This document shows, piece by piece, positions 1 through 6,507 of a stretch of DNA of 18,720 nucleotides (within the stretch, counting starts at the first letter, position 1; each line of letters begins with the position of its first letter). The stretch comes from Cyanothece sp. UBA12306. GTDB lineage: Bacteria > Cyanobacteriota > Cyanobacteriia > Cyanobacteriales > Microcystaceae. The position numbers were made by a program, and so were the translations under genes. The notes beneath the pieces are model-generated. The model was not told the origin of the DNA. It saw only the letters and a list, made by a program, of their open reading frames with translations, and did not search any database. The stretch spans positions 9,079 to 27,798 of the forward strand of contig DLXW01000359.1 of assembly GCA_003448685.1 (NCBI GenBank), in the 5' to 3' direction.

Positions 1-1984
1 GTCGGGACTCGTGGCGTTCAGTTCCCATCACATGGAGTCCCCCCAATTCCACTACTTGATCGTGTTCTTTGTCGGTGACGGTTTCGTAAGTCTGACGAAT
101 CAATTTATAGACTTCCCTTAGTTTTTCAATCACAGGGTCATTGGTGGGGGCATTTTCTGCGGCAATGGCGATTTTTTCTTCTGCTTCGAGTTCAGATAAA
201 CTTTGTTGTCCGTAGCGATCAACAGCAAACTTAACGGCTTCTTTGAGAATATCTTCCGTTTCTTTGGACAATTGAGTGGGGAAAATGTCGGCATCCGAAG
301 GACTCCAATTTTTCACTTTTTTCTGGCCTTTGCCGAACCCTTGGGGACGACTTCCTCCATTACCTAACACTCCTGCCATGAGATCATCATCTTCGGGCAT
401 AACAATTTTAGGCATCAAATATTCCCGAATTTTCAAACGGGCCATATAGTCGGCATTTCCCCCTAAAATAATATCGGTTCCCCGTCCTGCCATGTTGGTG
501 GCGATGGTAACGGCCCCTTTTCTTCCAGCTTGGGCGACAATTTCTGATTCGCGTTCCACGTTTTCGGGTCGGGCATTCAAGAGGTTATGGTAAATTGTTT
601 TTTCCCGTAGTAATTTCGAGAGAACTTCTGATTTTTCGACGCTGGTAGTTCCTACGAGGATCGGTCGTCCCTGATGATGCAATTCCTCTACTTCGGCCGC
701 GGCTGCTTGCCATTTAGCGTTTTCTGATTTGTATACTACATCGGCTAAGTCGTGGCGTTGAGATTTCCGATTGGTAGGAATAATGGTAACTTGAAGGTTA
801 TAAACTTTTTCGAGTTCTGTTTCTTCGGTTTTGGCTGTTCCTGTCATCCCAGAAAGTTTGGGATAAAGCAGAAAGAAATTCTGATAAGTAATGGTGGCAA
901 GGGTTTGGGTTTCCCGTTGGATCTCCACGTCTTCTTTAGCTTCGATCGCTTGATGGAGTCCATCACTCCAACGCCTTCCAGGTAAGACTCGTCCAGTAAA
1001 TTCGTCTACGATGACCACTTCGTTGTTGCGAATCATGTAGTTGACATCTTTGGTAAATAATTCTTTGGCTTTGATCGCATTAAAAATATAGTGGGCCCAA
1101 GGGTTTTCTTGATCGTATAAGTCTTCTACTTCTAGTAATTGTTCGGCTTTCTCAAACCCTTGATCGGTCATTAAGACGTTACGGGCTTTTTCGTCGACTT
1201 CATAGTCCCCGGGTTCCTCTTCGCTTTCTTGTTGAATCAATTGGGCAGCGATCGCTGCTGCTTTGAGATACTTTTCGGTGGGCCGTTCCACTTGTCCTGA
1301 GATAATTAAGGGTGTACGGGCTTCATCGATTAAAATTGAGTCTACTTCGTCAATGATGCAATAATTAAAGGGCCGTTGTACCACTTCAGCCATCGCGGTA
1401 GCCATGTTATCACGGAGATAGTCAAAACCCAGTTCGCTGTTAGTCGTATAGGTGATATCACAGCCGTAGTTTTTCTTACGTTCATCGGGACTCATTCCTG
1501 CTTGAATTAGCCCTACCGTCAGTCCTAAAAAGCGGTGAACTTGTCCCATCCATTCTGCGTCCCGACGGGCTAGGTAGTCGTTAACCGTGACAATATGGAC
1601 TCCTTTTCCGGTCAACCCGTTAAGATAGGCAGGGAGAGTGGCTACGAGGGTTTTTCCTTCCCCTGTTTTCATTTCGGCAATTTGCCCTTTGTGGAGAACT
1701 ATCCCTCCGAGGATTTGTACATCAAAGTGGCGCATCCCTAAGACTCGTATTCCAGCTTCTCGAACTACAGCAAAGGCTTCTGGTAAGATTTCGTCTAATA
1801 TATCTTCTAATTCTTCGTTATTTTTCGCTTTATCAATTTCTTCTCTGAATTCCACTGTTTTTTGCTTGAGTTGTTCATCAGACAACTTCTTGATGTCTTC
1901 TTCAAACAAATTCACTTCTGTGACTAAGGGCTTGAATTTTTTGAGTTTGCGGGTATTAGGATCGCCAAATAGGGTCTTAAGCAT
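1..1984 (-). CDS. secA: SecA preprotein translocase ATPase (3' end cut off)
   Basis: ATPase motor that drives unfolded preproteins through SecYEG; in cyanobacteria it serves both plasma and thylakoid membranes. The visible 661 codons start [16 protein letters not shown] at 1984. Walker A (MKTGEGKT) lies near residues 102-109, the Walker B/DEAD region ([18 protein letters not shown]) near 210, and the motor motif [14 protein letters not shown] near 500, all where E. coli SecA has them. After GRGTDI there is an acidic, low-complexity insertion of roughly 100 residues before [17 protein letters not shown] know such an insertion from cyanobacterial and plastid SecA. The frame is open to base 1, so the C-terminal scaffold and tail are outside the window. 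No strong Shine-Dalgarno precedes the ATG. The gene looks clearly more GC-rich than its neighbours, as expected for a conserved core gene. Confidence 0.97.
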   Translation of the reverse strand, partial: MLKTLFGDPNTRKLKKFKPLVTEVNLFEEDIKKLSDEQLKQKTVEFREEIDKAKNNEELEDILDEILPEAFAVVREAGIRVLGMRHFDVQILGGIVLHKGQIAEMKTGEGKTLVATLPAYLNGLTGKGVHIVTVNDYLARRDAEWMGQVHRFLGLTVGLIQAGMSPDERKKNYGCDITYTTNSELGFDYLRDNMATAMAEVVQRPFNYCIIDEVDSILIDEARTPLIISGQVERPTEKYLKAAAIAAQLIQQESEEEPGDYEVDEKARNVLMTDQGFEKAEQLLEVEDLYDQENPWAHYIFNAIKAKELFTKDVNYMIRNNEVVIVDEFTGRVLPGRRWSDGLHQAIEAKEDVEIQRETQTLATITYQNFFLLYPKLSGMTGTAKTEETELEKVYNLQVTIIPTNRKSQRHDLADVVYKSENAKWQAAAAEVEELHHQGRPILVGTTSVEKSEVLSKLLREKTIYHNLLNARPENVERESEIVAQAGRKGAVTIATNMAGRGTDIILGGNADYMARLKIREYLMPKIVMPEDDDLMAGVLGNGGSRPQGFGKGQKKVKNWSPSDADIFPTQLSKETEDILKEAVKFAVDRYGQQSLSELEAEEKIAIAAENAPTNDPVIEKLREVYKLIRQTYETVTDKEHDQVVELGGLHVMGTERHESR
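1248..1255. repeat. HIP1 octamer GCGATCGC
   Basis: A perfect GCGATCGC palindrome lies inside secA, with flanks extending the symmetry (cagcGATCgctg). HIP1 is over-represented in many cyanobacterial genomes. I noticed only this perfect copy in the window, so it supports the lineage but not a high-HIP1 genome. Confidence 0.55.
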
Positions 1985-2093
1985 AGGTGTTTTTTTAGGA
2001 CTTATTTTAACTTTTCGCGGTTTATTGTGCTTAACAAGTCCATTTTCCTGAGGGAACTGGTTACTAGGCACATAGTGAAGAAGCTATTTGGTT

Positions 2094-2102
2094 ATTGTAT
2101 CA
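2094..2102 (-). promoter_or_regulatory. Candidate extended -10 promoter of secA
   Basis: Read on the minus strand this is TGATACAAT, a match to the extended -10 pattern TGNTATAAT (5 of 6 in the hexamer). It lies about 110 bases ahead of the secA ATG. No well-spaced -35 is visible: a TTGATC at 2123-2128 would need a 23-base spacer. Prediction from sequence only. Confidence 0.35.
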
Positions 2103-2144
2103 TTTAGGCTTTAGGGTCTGTAGATCAAAATTTAATTTTCAGAC

Positions 2145-2167
2145 AAAAATACTCAATAGAGTTTTTG
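2145..2167 (-). terminator. Weak terminator-like hairpin after the transporter gene
   Basis: On the minus strand, 21-43 bases past the transporter stop, there is AAAAACTC-TATT-GAGTATTTTT: a short stem (ACTC/GAGT, extendable by A-T pairs) followed by a T-run. It is nearly symmetrical, so it could also work on the plus strand. The short GC-poor stem makes it a weak candidate. Confidence 0.3.
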
Positions 2168-2187
2168 GTTAATTTCGAGAGTTGGTT

Positions 2188-4401
2188 TTATTTTGCCCAA
2201 TTTAAAACGTTCCTAATAATAGACCAACGAGGGGGTTCTACTGCACCAGTTTTTCCCTGTATCCAATAATCATAAAGAGACGTAATAGTTCCATCTTCTT
2301 TTTTTAATTGTAACCAAGTATTGAATACATCAAGAAAGGGTTGATCATCATAGGGAAGAATATAAGCAACAGGGACTGCAACAATAGGTTTAGGAATAGC
2401 CACAGAATAATTAGGATAAAGTAAAGTCCAAGCTGAATTTGATTCTGCTGCTCCAACTAATCCATCTAATCCTTCTAATTTACCATTTAGCAACCCTCGA
2501 ATATCACCAGTTTCAACTAATTCTGCTTGAGGGATTAATCCTTTTAGTTTAGCTTCATAATAAGGAACACGACCAGGAATACCTAAACGAAGCTGAGAGA
2601 TATTTTGTAAATCTGCCCAACTTTTAAACTTTTCTTGACGATAATCATGTACAAGAAAAGATAATGTATACTTAAGGACTGATAGAGAAAAACTAATATT
2701 TAACGCTCGTTCTGGGGTCATAGCAATAGCACCCATAATAATATCGCAATAGCCTTGATCAATTAAGTAAGCGGATCGATCTAATTGAATGCTCTTAATT
2801 TCTAAGGGTACAAGTTCCAATTTTAAACCCAAGTCTTTGGCAAAAATATGAGCCATTTCTATATCAAATCCAACCAACTCATTTTGACGGTTCAAATAAG
2901 CCATAGGGTAGTCATTATTATAGTAACAAGCTCTTAAAACTTTTCGTTCTTTAATTTGAATAATACGAGATTTGGTTTCATCTATTTCTAGGGGTGTAGT
3001 AAGTCCTAAAAAAACTTCTACTTCTTGACTATTCCGGACTCGCAATAAAGGCAAATTTTCTAAGATTTTATCCTTGCTATAAGTATTAGTAACAAAAAAA
3101 GTAAAAAAGCTATGTACTCCACCTACAATTATTAAAAGCATTAAACTTGTTATTAGACTAAACCGGATAATTTGTCGCCGACGAATCCGAATTAATCTAT
3201 TAATCGATGCAGTCCCTAATAAAGCTAAAGCTATGGCATTCATTCCTGCTAATAAAGTGCCAAACCGACTGACTGAAATTTGATCTAAAGTAATATATAA
3301 TTGCAACATATCTGTGGGTAGTCTCATTAAGGTTAATAAAAAACGCATAATTGTGACTCCATCTCCTCCAAAAAAACTAGCCAGTCCAGCAGCTAAAAAA
3401 GTAGGGTATTGTTCAAAAGATAGGGATGATCCTCCAAACCAGGCTGCGAAAGGAATAAAAGACAAAGAGATCAAACGGCCCATATCAGGAAGAGTAAAAG
3501 AAGCCGGAACAAATATTTCAATAGGACTAGTCATTTCTCTTTGTTTTTCTGGGTTGGCTTCTGCAAAAGGTTTCAACAGTTGTTTGCTACGATCAATAAT
3601 TAAAGGAAGAACAATTAATAAATTTGCTGTAGCAAAAGCTGTCAATAAAGGGGTACGATAAGCTAACAAAATTTCTTTATATTTGAGTGGTGTTAAAGCA
3701 GCTACTAACGCTGGCAATAACCAAAAACTTAACATTAAAGATAGTAAAGCTTGGAGTATAATATAAACTTGTAATCTTCCAAAAGCCTCTAAAGGCAAGG
3801 TTCCTGATGCACTAGCTAAAATAGCAAAAACCCCAATTGGGGTAAGTTTGGCTACTGTTTCAGTGATTCGCATTAAAGACTTTTCTAAAGTAGCCAAAAC
3901 TTCTAGGGTTGTTTGTTTATTCTGTAAGGAAATTAATGCTAATCCTAAAGCAACACTAAACATTACTACTGAAGGAATAATTGCATTAGCCATAGCATCA
4001 AAAGGATTAAAGGGAATAAATAATCCCACAATATCCATTTGTCCTGATTCTTGTAATAAACTTTTACTGAAAAAAGAGGCAGATTTCCAATTAGGAAAAC
4101 CAAGAGGAAATAAAATAACTATCAAAAGAATAATTAGCCAAAATAGTCCTAGAAATGCACCACCTTGCAAAAAAATAGCTTTAGCTTCTTTTGAACTTAA
4201 ACGACCCAAACTTCCTAGCAAAGATACCATAATATAGGGAATAACTGGCATCTGGAATAGGCGGATAAAAGCATCCCCAATTACCCCAATCCATGCTATC
4301 ATTTGTCCGAAAAATAACCCTGTAATAACACCCAAAACCATAGAAATGAGAATTTGAGTTGATAAATTTTCTCGAATATGTTTAATAATTTTCTCTATCA
4401 T
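2188..4401 (-). CDS. DAACS-type cation symporter fused to a periplasmic solute-binding domain
   Basis: Predicted inner-membrane transporter, 737 residues from the ATG at 4401. A TTG at 4449 would add 16 residues; I prefer the ATG because MIEKIIKHIRENLSTQILISMVLG resembles DAACS starts and neither site has a good ribosome-binding site. Residues about 15-405 have the glutamate/dicarboxylate symporter pattern: TM helices, a TPIGVFAI segment and two re-entrant-hairpin-like regions. The NRLIRIRRRQ stretch and an extra hydrophobic helix (about 415-437) follow, then a type 3 periplasmic binding domain (about 484-725) starting VLRACYYNNDYPMAYLNRQNELVGFDIEMA. Positive charges before the extra helix fit a periplasmic binding domain. 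Canonical DAACS signatures are degenerate: where NMDGT is expected there is LPDMG (about 302-307), and the HP1 serine run is TAFATANLLIVLP. Substrate is probably an amino acid or carboxylate, not determinable here. Divergent from ackA. Confidence 0.88.
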   Translation of the reverse strand: MIEKIIKHIRENLSTQILISMVLGVITGLFFGQMIAWIGVIGDAFIRLFQMPVIPYIMVSLLGSLGRLSSKEAKAIFLQGGAFLGLFWLIILLIVILFPLGFPNWKSASFFSKSLLQESGQMDIVGLFIPFNPFDAMANAIIPSVVMFSVALGLALISLQNKQTTLEVLATLEKSLMRITETVAKLTPIGVFAILASASGTLPLEAFGRLQVYIILQALLSLMLSFWLLPALVAALTPLKYKEILLAYRTPLLTAFATANLLIVLPLIIDRSKQLLKPFAEANPEKQREMTSPIEIFVPASFTLPDMGRLISLSFIPFAAWFGGSSLSFEQYPTFLAAGLASFFGGDGVTIMRFLLTLMRLPTDMLQLYITLDQISVSRFGTLLAGMNAIALALLGTASINRLIRIRRRQIIRFSLITSLMLLIIVGGVHSFFTFFVTNTYSKDKILENLPLLRVRNSQEVEVFLGLTTPLEIDETKSRIIQIKERKVLRACYYNNDYPMAYLNRQNELVGFDIEMAHIFAKDLGLKLELVPLEIKSIQLDRSAYLIDQGYCDIIMGAIAMTPERALNISFSLSVLKYTLSFLVHDYRQEKFKSWADLQNISQLRLGIPGRVPYYEAKLKGLIPQAELVETGDIRGLLNGKLEGLDGLVGAAESNSAWTLLYPNYSVAIPKPIVAVPVAYILPYDDQPFLDVFNTWLQLKKEDGTITSLYDYWIQGKTGAVEPPRWSIIRNVLNWAK

Positions 4402-4513
4402 CTTAATAATTGGCTCTTTAGATGGTAACTTTAACAATAATTGTCTCAAAAATCAAGATTTAAGCCTATAAGTAAGGAGAAGAAGATATAAGTTTATCGA
4501 AAATAACTTAAAA

Positions 4514-4543
4514 TTGTTATACTATAAGCTTATAGCTTATATA
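4514..4543 (+). promoter_or_regulatory. Candidate ackA promoter with a 14-bp palindrome in its spacer
   Basis: TTGTTA (4514-4519) and TATATA (4538-4543) are 18 bases apart. The spacer holds the perfect palindrome CTATAAGCTTATAG (4522-4535), and GCTTATA is repeated directly at 4528-4534 and 4535-4541. A palindrome between -35 and -10 is a common place for a repressor or DNA-distorting activator. It sits in the divergent spacer, so it could affect both ackA (about 140 bases downstream) and the transporter. Both hexamers are imperfect (4-5 of 6) in AT-rich DNA. Confidence 0.35.
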
Positions 4544-4684
4544 TTTTTACCCTAGCTTAACCTTAAACAAGTATGATTTAATAGTATGTTTATTACTCTC
4601 AAGAGCAAAGTAGTGATTTTTTCTATTTAGATTTTTCAGGGCAACATTGTAGTATATTTCAAGAAAATTTTCTATAAATTAATT

Positions 4685-5905
4685 ATGAAAATATTGATTC
4701 TTAACGCGGGTTCTAGTAGTCAAAAAAGTTGTTTATATGATTTGAAAGAAGATAGCTTAAACGATCATCCTCTTGACCCTATTTGGTCAGCAAATATTGA
4801 TTGGACAGTAGCTAATGGTCAAGGAATTTTAACAGTTAAAGCTAAAGGAATAAAAAAAATAATCAACCTAAGTTTTAGTGATAATCGTCAAGGAATTGCA
4901 GCTATGCTTGATACTTTAATTCAAGAAGAAACTCAAGTTATTAAGCAGCTTTCAGAAATTAAAATCGTAGGACATCGTGTTGTTCATGGAGGGACAGATT
5001 ATTCTAAAGCGACTTTAATTACACCAGAAGTTAAAGCTACAATTAGACGTTTAATTCCTTTGGCACCAACCCATAATCCAGCACATATTGAAGGCATAGA
5101 AGCTATTGAACAGTTATTGGGTGCTATTCCCCAAATAGCAGTATTTGATACTGCATTTCATAGCCATATGCCCTTAGAAACAGCAGCTTATCCTATTCCT
5201 TATGAATGGTTTGAAAAAGGAATTCGTCGCTATGGTTTTCATGGAACTAGCCATAAATATTGCGCCTATAAAGCAGCTCAAATTTTAAATAAACCCCTAA
5301 CTGATTTAAAATTAATTACTTGTCATTTAGGTAATGGCTGTTCTTTAGCAGCTATTAAAGATGGTATTAGTATTGATACAACTATGGGATTTACTCCCCT
5401 AGAAGGATTAATGATGGGATCTCGTAGCGGTTCCATCGATCCAGCAATTTTAATTTATTTAATGCGGGAACATAATTTGACAGCAAATCAATTAGATGAA
5501 ATGCTTAATAAAGAGTCAGGACTTAAAGGTATTTCGGGTATTTCTGCTGATTTACGAGCGGTTATTCAAGGAATTGATCAAGGGAATATTAGAGCTAAGT
5601 TAGCCTTAGATATGTATATTTATCGTCTGCGAGCAAAAATAGGCTCAATGTTAGCTACTTTAGGTGATTTAGATGCTTTGATTTTTACCGCAGGGGTTGG
5701 AGAAAATTCAGCAATTGTTAGAGAAAAAGCTTGTGAAAAATTTGATTTTTTAGGATTAAAATTAGACCTTGACAAAAATAATAATCGTCCGATGAATATT
5801 GATATTTCAACTACTCAATCAAGGGTAAGAATTTTAGTAATTCATACCGAAGAAGATTGGGCAATTGCTCAAGAATGCTGGCACCTAAGACAAAGCAACA
5901 GTTAA
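4685..5905 (+). CDS. ackA: Acetate kinase
   Basis: Interconverts acetate + ATP and acetyl phosphate + ADP in the cytoplasm, the second step of the Pta-AckA route. At 406 residues it has the normal family length. The N-terminal ASKHA phosphate motif LILNAGSSS contains Asn7. Further family residues are Arg98 in GHRVVHGG, Asp155 in FDTAFH, His186 in RRYGFHGTSHKY (equivalent to the catalytic His180 of the Methanosarcina enzyme), the MMGSRSGSIDPAI segment, and the C-terminal HTEEDWAIA glutamate region. The ATG at 4685 gives the canonical MKILILNAG start; no clear Shine-Dalgarno is visible. No phosphotransacetylase gene is in the window. The upstream neighbour is the divergent symporter-binding-protein fusion; a shared carboxylate theme is inference only. 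Confidence 0.97.
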   Translation: MKILILNAGSSSQKSCLYDLKEDSLNDHPLDPIWSANIDWTVANGQGILTVKAKGIKKIINLSFSDNRQGIAAMLDTLIQEETQVIKQLSEIKIVGHRVVHGGTDYSKATLITPEVKATIRRLIPLAPTHNPAHIEGIEAIEQLLGAIPQIAVFDTAFHSHMPLETAAYPIPYEWFEKGIRRYGFHGTSHKYCAYKAAQILNKPLTDLKLITCHLGNGCSLAAIKDGISIDTTMGFTPLEGLMMGSRSGSIDPAILIYLMREHNLTANQLDEMLNKESGLKGISGISADLRAVIQGIDQGNIRAKLALDMYIYRLRAKIGSMLATLGDLDALIFTAGVGENSAIVREKACEKFDFLGLKLDLDKNNNRPMNIDISTTQSRVRILVIHTEEDWAIAQECWHLRQSNS

Positions 5906-5906
5906 C

Positions 5907-5954
5907 GAAGTCAGAAGTCAGAAGTCAGAAGTCAGAAGTTAGAAGTCAGAAGTA
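5907..5954. repeat. GAAGTCA heptanucleotide tandem array
   Basis: Six full units plus a six-base partial unit (GAAGTA) begin directly after the ackA stop codon. Five full units are exact GAAGTCA; the fifth is GAAGTTA. Short heptanucleotide arrays of this kind are common in intergenic DNA of filamentous and some unicellular cyanobacteria. Copy number is likely to vary between strains by slippage. Confidence 0.9.
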
Positions 5955-5964
5955 GTTTTTGTAA

Positions 5965-5981
5965 CGAGGATTTATACCTCG
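5965..5981. other. Small inverted repeat after ackA
   Basis: CGAGG-ATTTATA-CCTCG forms a 5-bp perfect stem with a 7-base loop, 60 bases past the ackA stop. No T-run follows directly, so a terminator role is not supported; it could cap the 3' end of the message or belong to a dispersed repeat. Confidence 0.35.
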
Positions 5982-6047
5982 CTCCAAAAACTTTTCGCTT
6001 TAAAAAGCCAGGTTTTAGACCCTATTATTTCGATAAATTCCATTGAA

Positions 6048-6092
6048 GAAGCTCACCGGAAGCCTTCCGTTAGCTTCTGTGGGTCTTTTTTT
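6048..6092 (+). terminator. Terminator-like nested hairpin with T7
   Basis: An outer stem GAAGCT (6048-6053) / AGCTTC (6072-6077) encloses a perfect inner stem CGGAA-GCC-TTCCG (6057-6069). Eight bases later comes a run of seven T (6086-6092). The structure is right for intrinsic termination of ackA-direction transcription, but the gap between stem and T-run is longer than ideal, and it lies 140 bases past the stop. Confidence 0.45.
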
Positions 6093-6261
6093 CGCCGAGA
6101 AATCGAACGCCAAGGGCTTACCCGCATACAGTCGTCTTTTTGCATTTCAAGATAGAACTGTTATGATACTTCAATGGGTGATTTTACCTGTTTACGATAC
6201 TATCAAACATCATCTTGAACATATTTTAGTCAATTTGTCAATAAGTAAATACCCAGAGAAT

Positions 6262-6277
6262 TGTGATCTAGATCACT
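6262..6277 (+). promoter_or_regulatory. CRP/SyCRP1-type binding palindrome
   Basis: TGTGATCTAGATCACT contains a perfect 14-bp palindrome (GTGATCTAGATCAC) and fits the CRP-family consensus TGTGA-N6-TCACA with one mismatch. Cyanobacterial SyCRP1 is known to recognise this CRP-like sequence, whereas NtcA needs GTA-N8-TAC, which this is not. It is centred at 6269.5. CATAAT at 6300-6305 is a 5-of-6 match to the -10 box, giving a start near 6311-6312, so the site sits close to -41.5, the class II activator position. Binding itself is inferred. Confidence 0.55.
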
Positions 6278-6311
6278 GACATCAGCAAGACTATTCAGTC
6301 ATAATAAGGTT

Positions 6312-6442
6312 ATAGGAAAAAAGTTAATTAGTAGTCAGGGGAATTTTTCAAAGGAGGAAATTGACTGTCTATTCAACCTAATTAATTTTCTGATGTGCTG
6401 TTCAGTAGATTTCTGGGTGGTAGTAATCTAGATCACGGACAT
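6312..6442 (+). ncRNA. Candidate CRP-controlled small RNA or leader
   Basis: Transcript predicted from the class II-like promoter at 6262-6305; the 3' end is arbitrary. TTAATTAG (6324-6331) is complementary to CTAATTAA (6378-6385), AGTC (6333-6336) to GACT (6363-6366), and AATTT (6342-6346) to AAATT (6358-6362). The apical loop would hold AAGGAGG (6351-6357), a perfect Shine-Dalgarno. Only a tiny frame follows: a TTG at 6361 with six codons and a stop at 6379-6381, only three bases from the Shine-Dalgarno. Read onward, transcription would be antisense to the end of the giant gene. It matches no RNA family that I recognise. Confidence 0.25.
6423..6442 (+). repeat. Second, degenerate copy of the CRP-site segment
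   Basis: GTAATCTAGATCACGGACAT here matches GTGATCTAGATCACTGACAT at 6263-6282 in 18 of 20 positions, 160 bases away. The left half-site is decayed (AGTAA instead of TGTGA) while TCTAGATCAC is intact. A weak CATAGT (6459-6464) lies at almost the same distance as the -10 of the first copy. It could be a second operator or a remnant of a local duplication. Confidence 0.45.
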
Positions 6443-6507
6443 TTAGGGTTATCAAGGGCATAGTTAAGAAACCACAATTTAGCCAAAGCAATAAGCTAGG
6501 TCTGTGC

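Larger units (their letters stand above)
5906..6507. other. Convergent spacer between ackA and the giant G8 gene, no supported protein gene
   Basis: About 600 bases separate the two stop codons. In order it holds the heptamer array (5907-5954), a small hairpin (5965-5981, CGAGG-N7-CCTCG), a terminator-like hairpin (6048-6092), a CRP-type palindrome (6262-6277), a candidate -10, a candidate structured RNA and an imperfect second copy of the palindrome region (6423-6442). A 78-codon TTG-started frame at 6043-6279 has no ribosome-binding site, overlaps the hairpin and shows no recognisable domain, so I do not call it a gene. Confidence 0.6.

Noticed and set aside
1638..2051. 137-codon plus-strand frame opposite the secA start
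   Set aside because: Antisense shadow of secA with Ser/Arg/Thr-rich composition and no family pattern.
3314..4237. Two plus-strand frames (3314-3661 and 3848-4237) opposite the transporter
   Set aside because: Shadows of a well-supported membrane protein gene; Lys/Ala/Ile-rich translations follow from the reverse complement of hydrophobic codons.
5907..5954. CRISPR array
   Set aside because: Units are 7 bases with no spacers; it is a simple tandem repeat.
6262..6277. NtcA site
   Set aside because: NtcA needs GTA-N8-TAC; here the half-sites are TGTGA/TCACT with a 6-base spacer, which is CRP-type.
6043..6279. 78-codon plus-strand frame
   Set aside because: TTG start without ribosome-binding site, overlaps the nested hairpin and T-run, and shows no recognisable domain.
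5906..6507. tRNA, tmRNA or RNase P RNA in the long spacer
   Set aside because: No T-loop (GGTTCGAATCC-like) or other signature of these RNAs could be seen.
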